Positions 1-6,730 of a stretch of 7,309 nt of DNA are shown here, in pieces. The position numbers and the translations under genes are program-made. Every line of letters begins with the position of its first letter. The first letter of the stretch is position 1. The notes below the pieces were generated by a model. That model was not told where the DNA came from, searched no databases, and worked only from the letters and a program-made list of their open reading frames with translations. Source of the DNA: Candidatus Zhuqueibacterota bacterium. GTDB lineage: Bacteria > SM23-31 > B21-G16. Where the stretch lies: positions 1 to 7,309 of the forward strand of contig QNDJ01000066.1 in NCBI GenBank assembly GCA_003644825.1, read 5' to 3'.

Positions 1-1516
1 GCAGAAATTCAGCCCTTGCATAATTATTTATAAGGTTATTGTTAATTCCTTTATTGTCTTCAAGGAAAAGGGTGAACTCGAGCAAGTCGTTATATATATC
101 AGAGTTTTTAGGAATCTCATCTAAAAGATTGTTGCAGATTTGAAGTGAAGAATCTATCCTGCCTTTAAAAAATTCCAGTTCTGCCAGTTTAAGCCTTGCT
201 TTTCCGGGTAAATCTTTACCTGATTTCTTATCAGCATTTTTAACCCTATTGAAATTCAACATAGCATTCTCTAAATCACCTTTAGCAATAAAAACATCAC
301 CCAGGCGCAAAAAAGCCGTAAGACATATATATGTATTTTGAAATTGTTTAACAATCAAATTATAGTAATTAATAGCATTATCGAGGTCAAATAATTTCAA
401 AAAATTTATTTCCCCTATTCGGTAAAGAGCCTCTGCTTTAAGTATTGATTCTGGTGCTTCTTCAGCAACTAATTTATACTCTTCAATTGCTTTTATATAT
501 CCAGGGGTCATTTTTTTATTATCGTCTGGAACATTATCAATATTTTCGTAACAGTAAGCCAGCCCGAACCTTGCTTTTGGAATCTGCTTATGGGATGGAT
601 ATTTATTGATAAAATATCTGTATATTTCTTCTGCTATTTTATATTCTTTTTCATTCAGTGTCATATCTGCAAATCTTAAGATTTCCTTTCCTTTAGCATT
701 CAGAATGTTATCGAGAATTTTATACTGGTTAAATGCCTGTTCATATTTTTTATGTTTCATATATAAATTAATTATTAACCTTCTATAACTGGGATTTCCG
801 GGTTCTCTATCGATGTTCTCAATCAAAACAGGTAGAACCTCTTTAAAGGTTGTTGAGTCATCTGGAAAACGATTTAAATATTTGTTGACCGTATTGAACA
901 ATCGTGGGTTAATCTTTATGAGTTTTATATATTCTTTAGTTGCAGATTTAAAATCTCTCCTGTAGTAATAAAGATATCCAAGATTGGTTATAAACAGCTT
1001 ATCATTTTTAAGGGTTTTTCTACCTTCAAGGAGAAGATTTATCGCTTCTTCAAATAAACGATTCTGAACCATCAGGTTAGAAACATACAGGTAGGAAAAA
1101 TCTTTCTGGGGAAAGGTCTCGATAATTTTATTCCATAATTCTTTTGCTTTATCTATTTTCCCCCATCGATAGTAAGCATCTGCCAGGTCTCCCATAAGGT
1201 TAATATCCTGTTTTGTTTTAAGCCTGGACTCTAACAGATTAACAAGTTCAGGATACATCTTCAGGAAAATCATTGTTCGTTTCATCCCATTAAAGTAAAG
1301 AGGACTTTCAGGATCAGCTTTGTGCAATCTTCTGTATATATCAAGAGCTTTTTTATGTTCACCAATATTCTCATAACTTTGAGCAATCTTATACTCCTGT
1401 TGCAAGGGATTCTGTTTTTTTACCTCTTTTTTACGTTCCTGTCCCATCAGGCTTGAAGGAATTAATATCAAGAAAGTAATGAATAAAATTATAATTCTAA
1501 AATTTTCTTTATACAT
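1..1516 (-). CDS. Secreted tetratricopeptide-repeat (TPR) protein, C-terminus beyond the left edge
   Basis: An open frame of 505 codons runs from the ATG at 1516-1514 to the window edge without a stop, so the C-terminus is missing. Residues 1-25 form a signal peptide: Lys/Arg near the start, a hydrophobic core of Ile/Leu/Phe at about 8-19, and a likely cleavage before QERKK. The rest is almost all helical hairpins of TPR type, for example near 41-68 (YKIAQSYENIGEHKKALDIY), 107-136 (LADAYYRWGKIDKAKELW), 174-204, 247-270, 284-306, 363-392 and 400-424. The start is supported by AAAAGG (plus-strand 1525-1530) 8 bases upstream. TPR proteins bind other proteins; a periplasmic scaffold role for this one is inference. 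It lies downstream of, and on the same strand as, the DUF4159-DUF4175 pair, a grouping seen in Bat-like envelope operons. It is separated from them by a gene on the other strand. Family identity beyond TPR was not recognised. Confidence 0.9.
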   Translation of the reverse strand, partial: MYKENFRIIILFITFLILIPSSLMGQERKKEVKKQNPLQQEYKIAQSYENIGEHKKALDIYRRLHKADPESPLYFNGMKRTMIFLKMYPELVNLLESRLKTKQDINLMGDLADAYYRWGKIDKAKELWNKIIETFPQKDFSYLYVSNLMVQNRLFEEAINLLLEGRKTLKNDKLFITNLGYLYYYRRDFKSATKEYIKLIKINPRLFNTVNKYLNRFPDDSTTFKEVLPVLIENIDREPGNPSYRRLIINLYMKHKKYEQAFNQYKILDNILNAKGKEILRFADMTLNEKEYKIAEEIYRYFINKYPSHKQIPKARFGLAYCYENIDNVPDDNKKMTPGYIKAIEEYKLVAEEAPESILKAEALYRIGEINFLKLFDLDNAINYYNLIVKQFQNTYICLTAFLRLGDVFIAKGDLENAMLNFNRVKNADKKSGKDLPGKARLKLAELEFFKGRIDSSLQICNNLLDEIPKNSDIYNDLLEFTLFLEDNKGINNNLINNYARAEFL

Positions 1517-1544
1517 TAAATAAACCTTTTTAAGAACCCTGTCG

Positions 1545-1550
1545 ATAATA
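1545..1550 (-). promoter_or_regulatory. Possible -10 box for the TPR gene
   Basis: On the minus strand this reads TATTAT, five of six matches to a sigma-70 -10 box, about 28 bases upstream of the TPR start codon. There is no good -35 box at the expected distance (the best is about three of six), so an independent promoter is only a possibility. The alternative is read-through from the DUF4175 gene. Confidence 0.2.
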
Positions 1551-1575
1551 TGAATAAACCAATTTTTAACTGAAC

Positions 1576-1604
1576 TTTACAGAAATTACATCGTTAAATA
1601 TTAT
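1576..1604 (+). promoter_or_regulatory. Sigma-70-type promoter for the small membrane-protein gene
   Basis: A -35 box TTTACA (1576-1581) and a -10 box TATTAT (1599-1604) are separated by exactly 17 bases, each matching five of six consensus bases. Transcription would start near 1611, giving a leader of about 20 bases that contains the Shine-Dalgarno sequence. The region is AT-rich, so chance matches are possible, but box quality, spacing and position all agree. Confidence 0.55.
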
Positions 1605-1617
1605 AAAAAAGTACATC

Positions 1618-1623
1618 AGGAGA
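1618..1623 (+). promoter_or_regulatory. Shine-Dalgarno sequence that fixes the TTG start
   Basis: AGGAGA lies 7 bases before the TTG at 1631. No other methionine codon occurs anywhere in the frame, so this site is the main support for a TTG start. It also shows that the organism uses Shine-Dalgarno sequences for at least some genes. Confidence 0.75.
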
Positions 1624-1630
1624 ATTTATC

Positions 1631-1963
1631 TTGGACTTACAGTCAATAGAAATTTCGTTAATAATATTTTTTACAGGTTTATTCATCGGCTTTATTACCG
1701 CTTTCTTTGTTATCAAATTTATCATAAATAGAAAAGTTAAATCTATATACAGGTCTCTTAATAATCTACTGTTGTTTAAACTAAAATATCAAAAAGAGTT
1801 ACGGAAAAGAAACGAAGCTCTTTTTATTCTTACAAACCGATTAAAATCTTTAAAAGAGAACCTTTCTAAATCAGGTGCTAATGAATATAGCAATTATTTA
1901 AATGATTTGAACCAGATTCTCTCAGAAAAAGGTATCACTAAAATCTCAGATAAAAAACAATAG
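1631..1963 (+). CDS. Small membrane-anchored basic coiled-coil protein, unknown family
   Basis: The product is 110 residues. Residues 7-32 form one strongly hydrophobic transmembrane helix rich in Ile and Phe (IIFFTGLFIGFITAFFVI). A basic stretch follows (RKVKSIYR), which by the positive-inside rule places the tail in the cytoplasm. Residues about 40-80 are charged and look helical or coiled-coil (KYQKELRKRNEALF), and the end is polar. The start is TTG, backed by a well-placed AGGAGA and a good promoter upstream. The layout resembles small one-span proteins with cytoplasmic coiled coils such as the YhcB/DUF1043 or LapA types, but I do not recognise a family. The gene is divergent from the TPR gene and convergent with the DUF4175 gene, whose stop codon is 1 base away. 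It is the only plus-strand gene in the window. Confidence 0.75.
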   Translation: MDLQSIEISLIIFFTGLFIGFITAFFVIKFIINRKVKSIYRSLNNLLLFKLKYQKELRKRNEALFILTNRLKSLKENLSKSGANEYSNYLNDLNQILSEKGITKISDKKQ

Positions 1964-1975
1964 TTCAGTTTTTTA
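1951..1975. terminator. Weak AT-rich inverted repeat between convergent stops
   Basis: TAAAAAAC (1951-1958) can pair with GTTTTTTA (1968-1975) around a 9-base loop that contains the plus-strand stop codon. Because it is symmetric, it gives a U-tract in either direction and could act as a weak bidirectional terminator for the two convergent genes. Only one pair is G-C, so stability is poor and the match may simply reflect base composition. Confidence 0.2.
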
Positions 1976-4900
1976 CTTCCTCACTTTTGAATTTACTTAA
2001 GGCTTCAAAATATTTTCGTATTAATTCAAGATAATCTTTTGTATATCCTTCTTCAAGAGCTCTCATTAAATTTTCCTTCAATTTATCCTTTTTATAAAGG
2101 ATATCAAAAGGAATATCACCGGGGCTTGTGGTTTTATATTCTTTTCCAACCTGTGATTTCCTTTTCCTGCTGTAATCTTTAGTTCTAACAGACCTCTGAG
2201 CATCAAGAAGCCTTGATAAAATTCTTTCCTGTAGTTTCAATGTTCTCTCATTAATATTTGCACTTTTTAAATCTTTAATAACTTCATCCATTGTTTTGCC
2301 TATTCCATCCAGTCTTCCTGGTATTTCAGACCTTCTGCCCATTTCTTTATACAATTCCTGAAGACTCTTTCGCAACATTTCCTGTTCGGCAGCGAGCTTT
2401 CTTAACATTTCCATCTGCATTTTTGTATAACTTTTACCCAGAGGTAATTCAGCCGTCTGTTTATTTATACCCTGCTGGGCACCCGCCATCTGTTCAAGCC
2501 TTTTTATATATTCCTCAAGTCCGGTTGCTGAACCGGCTTTTGAGAGGGCTCGAATTGATTTTCTCAATTCAACTATAGATTCATTCAAATACGATAAAGC
2601 TGTTCCCTGCGCCCTCGATGCACCCTGTCCATTTCTCTCTTCAAGAAAACGGAGAGATTGACCTATATTTTTTAATGCTCCCCCTATTGCTCTGCCAATC
2701 TCCGGGGTTACAAAAAATGTTTTTTGTGAAAGTTCCACAAGGTTTTTTGTTATTCTTGATAACCCTGATAAAACCTCATTCTGCTTTTCTGCTACATCTG
2801 GAAATTGCGGACTGTTCTGAAAAAGACTTCTGGTCTGTTTTGTTAAAAACTCCTGATTCCGGGAAAGAATCAATAAGTCACTTTCAGATTTCTTCATAAC
2901 TGTCATTATCCTGTTTTTTTGACCTGAAACCATATCATCTTTTGCCGATTTAAGCTGATTATTTAAACTTTTTAAATCTCTCTGAATACCTATGCCAGAT
3001 TTTAAGGCTAAATTTACATTACTCAATTCAATCTGCTTACTCATATCTATCATTCTGTTATTCAATTCCATCTTTTTTGCATCTTCAATAATATTTCCCA
3101 CCTTTTCATAAGGCATATCAAGGTTCTGGCTCATTTTACCGAGTAAATCTTCCAGAGTTCTCTGAAAATCACTGGTATTTTCGGCAAGTTTTCTTTCTCT
3201 GGATGACAGGGATTTCTCTGGAGTTTTATTTTCGGTTTTCAATTTATTTAAAGTTTCATTAATATTTTTCTGCAATTCTATCAGTTTCTCACTTTTTTTT
3301 ATAGCTTCATCCATTTTTTGTTCAATTTGAATCTGTCTTAAAATATTTGTAGTTCTCTCTATCCTTTTTAGAAAATTCTCCTGGGATATTTTAAATTGTT
3401 CAATGGCTTGTTTTGTTTTTTTGGGGTCCATCTGTTCAATTGCTTTTCTGAGTTTTTCCATAGCAGTTTTCAGTTCAGGAGTTACTATTTCCTGAAATAA
3501 TTTCTGAAGCTCCAGATATTTCTTCATAACTTCTGGAGAAAACAGGCTGTTCTTTTCAAGGGTAGAAGTTATATCTTCAAGTTCTTTTCTGATTTGCTCA
3601 AGCTTTTTTCTGATTTCTTCGGTTTTTCTCAGGGATTCCTCAAGTCCCTTTTTATTTTCCCAGTTAATTGTAGAACTTCTCTTTAAATCAAGAACAATTT
3701 TATCGATTTTTTCCTTTATTTCCCTGCTTTCTTTGACGATATCATCCAGTTCTCCAATTTTTTCGTTCTGCCTATTTTCTATTTCAGAAAAGATTTCAAA
3801 TATAGAAGGGAACCTGAGAGTATACGCTGAGCTTTTACTCACTTTAGGACCCGAAACAGCATCATTATCGAAAACTTCAACGAAATACATCACAACATCT
3901 TCAGGAAGCAAGTTCAAATTTGATAGGTCCCATTCATAAAAAACTTCTTTTAACTGGGGGGATTTATCTTTAAGCTCGATATCCAATCTGGAAAAATTTA
4001 TATTTTTTATATTCAGGCTGTCCAGTTTCCTATCTACTCTGATATAATTAAGCTTCATACCCGAGAATCCGAAATCATCGCTTATTTTCATCATTAATGG
4101 AAGTTTCATACTCTCATCTATATCAGTATCCTGACCCGGTTCTTCAATTCGGATAAAGGGATATTCATCTTTCAGGGCAGTTATCCAGTATTCAATAGGC
4201 TTTTTGTTTTTTATTCCTTTATCATCGCAAATTTCAAGATGGTATCTTTTATCATCATAAACTATAAATTTACCTCTTGCTTTTATTCCCGAAACCTGCA
4301 TTTTTGAAAAAGTGCCATCGTTAAAAATAATTTTTCCATCATTTATAATTTTATTTGACGAGATTTCAACTGTAACTTTCGTTCCTTTTAAAGTAGTAAT
4401 ATCGCCTATATTATCCTCCAGGTATCGGCTTCCAAGCCCGGAATATTCAGGATAATCAAGTTTTACCTTGATTTTTTTTATAACAGGTGGTTGAATCACA
4501 TTTATTCTGTATTCACCGGTAACAACCTCAAATTTTTTCAGGAATCCACCTCTTTTTAAACCATAAGCAAAGTATGTAAAGGAATCCCTGATATTATCAA
4601 TATGCACGATGTACTTATTTTTTCTAATCTTTTTAAGTTCTCTTTTTTTTGGTTTTTCATTTTTATCGTAATTTAAATATATAACTACCTCATCTGGGGT
4701 TTTCCCTGTAATATCAGCAGTAATTTCAACAGATTCTCCTCTGATAATTTCTTTGTTTCCTGGACTAACAGTGATTGAAAAAGGTAAAGGAACAGGAAAC
4801 TCTTTCCCGGGATGTGAAATTCTTATAAAAGAATCCTTAAAAGACGAGTAAAATATCATTGATATTATAAAAAGACCGGTAAAACATATAAGAAAGATTG

Positions 4901-5387
4901 ACCCTCTATTTTTCAATCTCCTATAATCAATTACACTATTAAAATCAAGGCTGATATAATCTTTTCCTGCTTCTACTATTGCCTTACTGATTAATTCACC
5001 GGAATATCCTTCTTTATTACTTAATCGGTTTTCATAAACCTGAAGAGCGTTAAGAAGCCTATCTTTAATTTCAGGAAATCTTCTTCCTACTTTCAAACAT
5101 AAGTTTCTATATGAAAGATTTTTATCAAACCCAAATAAACCCTTCAATGGACCGGAGAAAATAACTATTGCTATAGAAAATAATATAAAACTTGATACAT
5201 ATATAAGCAGGCGTCTATTTTCAGGCGAAAGATGAAATACTAACTCAATTGTAATTGTTAAAAAAAGCACCGCGGATATAAAAATCAAAAAAGTCAAGAA
5301 AGATAAAGAGAAACTATTAAGCAATTCGCCTCTTTTGAGCCTGTTAAGTTTGTTTTTAAATATTCTGTAAAATTCTTCGGGGTTCAT
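1965..5387 (-). CDS. DUF4175 family protein: membrane-anchored, large periplasmic coiled coil
   Basis: The product is 1140 residues, at the long end for this family. Three hydrophobic helices lie at about 24-50, 59-79 and 162-181. They are followed by beta-rich, Ig-like segments at about 195-530 containing the YPEYSG motif (312-317), and a FVEVFDNDAVSGPK motif (502-515) of the kind I associate with DUF4175. From about 530 to 1070 the protein is nearly all Lys/Glu/Gln-rich helix, predicted coiled coil. The extreme C-terminus (LEEGYTKDYLELIRKYFEAL, 1111-1130) matches the conserved family tail. The topology suggests an inner-membrane anchor with a long periplasmic part. The family has no firm function; genomic association with MoxR/DUF58/vWA-type genes suggests envelope assembly or stress. 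The start lies 4 bases after the DUF4159 stop with no Shine-Dalgarno sequence, so translational coupling is likely. The frame is intact despite many A and T runs. Confidence 0.9.
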   Translation of the reverse strand: MNPEEFYRIFKNKLNRLKRGELLNSFSLSFLTFLIFISAVLFLTITIELVFHLSPENRRLLIYVSSFILFSIAIVIFSGPLKGLFGFDKNLSYRNLCLKVGRRFPEIKDRLLNALQVYENRLSNKEGYSGELISKAIVEAGKDYISLDFNSVIDYRRLKNRGSIFLICFTGLFIISMIFYSSFKDSFIRISHPGKEFPVPLPFSITVSPGNKEIIRGESVEITADITGKTPDEVVIYLNYDKNEKPKKRELKKIRKNKYIVHIDNIRDSFTYFAYGLKRGGFLKKFEVVTGEYRINVIQPPVIKKIKVKLDYPEYSGLGSRYLEDNIGDITTLKGTKVTVEISSNKIINDGKIIFNDGTFSKMQVSGIKARGKFIVYDDKRYHLEICDDKGIKNKKPIEYWITALKDEYPFIRIEEPGQDTDIDESMKLPLMMKISDDFGFSGMKLNYIRVDRKLDSLNIKNINFSRLDIELKDKSPQLKEVFYEWDLSNLNLLPEDVVMYFVEVFDNDAVSGPKVSKSSAYTLRFPSIFEIFSEIENRQNEKIGELDDIVKESREIKEKIDKIVLDLKRSSTINWENKKGLEESLRKTEEIRKKLEQIRKELEDITSTLEKNSLFSPEVMKKYLELQKLFQEIVTPELKTAMEKLRKAIEQMDPKKTKQAIEQFKISQENFLKRIERTTNILRQIQIEQKMDEAIKKSEKLIELQKNINETLNKLKTENKTPEKSLSSRERKLAENTSDFQRTLEDLLGKMSQNLDMPYEKVGNIIEDAKKMELNNRMIDMSKQIELSNVNLALKSGIGIQRDLKSLNNQLKSAKDDMVSGQKNRIMTVMKKSESDLLILSRNQEFLTKQTRSLFQNSPQFPDVAEKQNEVLSGLSRITKNLVELSQKTFFVTPEIGRAIGGALKNIGQSLRFLEERNGQGASRAQGTALSYLNESIVELRKSIRALSKAGSATGLEEYIKRLEQMAGAQQGINKQTAELPLGKSYTKMQMEMLRKLAAEQEMLRKSLQELYKEMGRRSEIPGRLDGIGKTMDEVIKDLKSANINERTLKLQERILSRLLDAQRSVRTKDYSRKRKSQVGKEYKTTSPGDIPFDILYKKDKLKENLMRALEEGYTKDYLELIRKYFEALSKFKSEEVKN

Positions 5388-5391
5388 AATA

Positions 5392-6051
5392 TTAATTTGT
5401 TAATGCATATACAACAATATTTGTTCCCATTTTTAATGCAGATAGTCTTTTTTCCGGGGGGTCATTGTGAACATCAGGGTCTTCCCAGCCATCTCCGAGG
5501 TCTGTATTGAAGGAATAAAATACAACAAGCCTTCCTTCATAATATATGCCATATCCATGGGGTGGGCCTCCATCATGTTCATGAATTTTCGGAAGCCCAT
5601 CCGGAAAATCATAAAAACTATGGTAAATTTTATGGCTGAAAGGTAATTCAATAAAATCCTGTTCAGGAAAAACTTTTTTCATTTCTCTCCTGAAAGATTT
5701 ATCCATTCCATAGCAATCATCTGCATGAAGAAATCCACCGTTTATCAGGTATTTTCTGAGCCGTTCAACTTCTTTAGCTGAGAATCTTATATTGCCGTGA
5801 CCGGTTATATATAAATAAGGATAAGAAAATAAATCTTCATTCAATATAGAAACAACAGCATTTTTTTTTGCTGTTTTAATATTTGTATTTTCTCCAATAA
5901 ACTTTAATAGATTTTCAAGAGACGTGGGGTCTGTATACCAGTCTCCACCACCACTGTATTTTATCCTGCCAATAGTAAATGAACAAGATTGAGAAAAGGA
6001 TAAAGAAGGGATTATTAAAAAAAATAAAAATATTATTATCTTCAATTTCAT
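5392..6051 (-). CDS. Secreted DUF4159 domain protein
   Basis: The product is 219 residues. Residues 1-20 are a Sec signal peptide: KLK, then an Ile/Leu/Phe core, then a SFS-Q cleavage site. The later Cys23 does not sit in a lipobox. The mature part is essentially one DUF4159 domain: KYSGGGDWYTDP (31-42), YPYLYITGHG (77-86), GGFLHADDCYG (105-115), LPFSHKIYHSFYDFP (136-150), HEHDGGPPHGYGIYYEGR (157-174) and FYSFNTDLGDGWED (178-191), ending in ALKMGTNIVVYAL. I believe this family has a glutamine-amidotransferase-like fold, as in the C-terminal part of Bat-type proteins, but no enzymatic activity is established to my knowledge. It starts the intact part of the module and is followed after 4 bases by DUF4175, its usual partner. 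The 100 bases upstream (6052-6151) are very AT-rich and show neither a convincing promoter nor a strong Shine-Dalgarno sequence. Confidence 0.92.
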   Translation of the reverse strand: MKLKIIIFLFFLIIPSLSFSQSCSFTIGRIKYSGGGDWYTDPTSLENLLKFIGENTNIKTAKKNAVVSILNEDLFSYPYLYITGHGNIRFSAKEVERLRKYLINGGFLHADDCYGMDKSFRREMKKVFPEQDFIELPFSHKIYHSFYDFPDGLPKIHEHDGGPPHGYGIYYEGRLVVFYSFNTDLGDGWEDPDVHNDPPEKRLSALKMGTNIVVYALTN

Positions 6052-6151
6052 ATATACTTTTTATAACTTTTGTTTTATTTAATTTCTTTCAAAAAAATGT
6101 CGAAACAAGAATTATCAACACTAATCCAATGGTATTAACTGTATTTAGCTA

Positions 6152-6715
6152 TTACTTTATTCTGTTTCTATACCCTGCCTCATTAGTAGGGTGTTTTTTA
6201 CCATCTATAACAGTACTTTCCAACTCCCAAGGGTTTTTTTGATTCATCCCTCAACCTTTGAATAGATAAATACTACATCTTGTGCGAGATATTCTATAAT
6301 TTTTGTTTCACAATTATTAGAAAAATATATTTGTAAACAATTTTCAAATTTACCTGCCGGTACTTCAAAACTCATTGGACCAAATGATATATTAATACTT
6401 AAAGTCCCAGAAGCTGACTTAAATTCCCAATATTTATTAAAGAAGGCATATCTTAAATAGATTTCTCTTTATTGTACAAAAAATCATCATTTAACAATTT
6501 ATCAAATACATAATATTCTTTTTTCTTATAAGTATATTTTCTTATTATTTTAATACTCTTTTTCAATGTGTTGGTTTGTGTTATACTTATGTAATTCCAT
6601 GTATCACCTATATACATTGGTAAGTATGTAGTCTAGACCTCTGGTTCCAATATATTATTTATGCAAGAAAGAAAGAGTGTTATTGAAAATAGTATAGTAT
6701 TGTTTTTATTTTCAT
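6152..6715 (-). pseudogene. Degenerate lipoprotein gene, copy B of a tandem pair
   Basis: A coding trace can be rebuilt from the ATG at 6715-6713 to the TAA at 6154-6152 only by switching frame three times. Repaired, it begins with a lipoprotein signal peptide (MKNKNNTILFSITLFLSC, lipobox LFLSC, Cys codon 6665-6663) and continues with GDTWNYISIT, KEYYVFD, FEVPAGKFENCL, EYLAQDV and PWELESTVIDGKKHP. Lesions: a missing base in the A-rich run 6703-6712; an in-frame TAG at 6633-6635 where copy A has CAG; a missing base near 6462-6464, giving TAA at 6453-6455; a missing base near 6243-6247, giving TGA at 6244-6246; and about 21 codons missing relative to copy A at 6447-6453. The repaired protein would be a surface or periplasmic lipoprotein of about 170 residues with no recognised function. 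It lies 15 bases after copy A and 100 bases before the DUF4159 gene. Confidence 0.85.
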
Positions 6716-6730
6716 AATTACTATACTGTT

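Noticed and set aside
606-788. Plus-strand frame of 60 codons
   Set aside because: It is antisense to TPR repeats, has no start signal and reads as a hydrophobic shadow.
2291-2899. Two plus-strand frames of over 90 codons
   Set aside because: They are antisense to the intact DUF4175 coiled-coil region. Their Phe/Leu/Ser-rich composition is the expected shadow of Lys/Glu-rich codons.
3733-3939. Plus-strand frame of 68 codons
   Set aside because: It is antisense to the DUF4175 segment that holds the conserved FDNDAVSGPK motif.
5433-5651. Minus-strand frame of 72 codons inside the DUF4159 gene
   Set aside because: It is the same-strand alternative frame of a well-conserved DUF4159 domain and has no start signal.
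6052-6151. Promoter for the DUF4159 gene
   Set aside because: TTGATA- and TTGAAA-like -35 boxes occur on the minus strand, but none has a good -10 box at 16-18 bases. The region is too AT-rich for such matches to mean much.
5979-6242. Plus-strand frame of 87 codons with a hydrophobic middle
   Set aside because: It is antisense to the DUF4159 signal-peptide region and to the tail of lipoprotein copy B. Both explain the sequence better, and it has no Shine-Dalgarno sequence.
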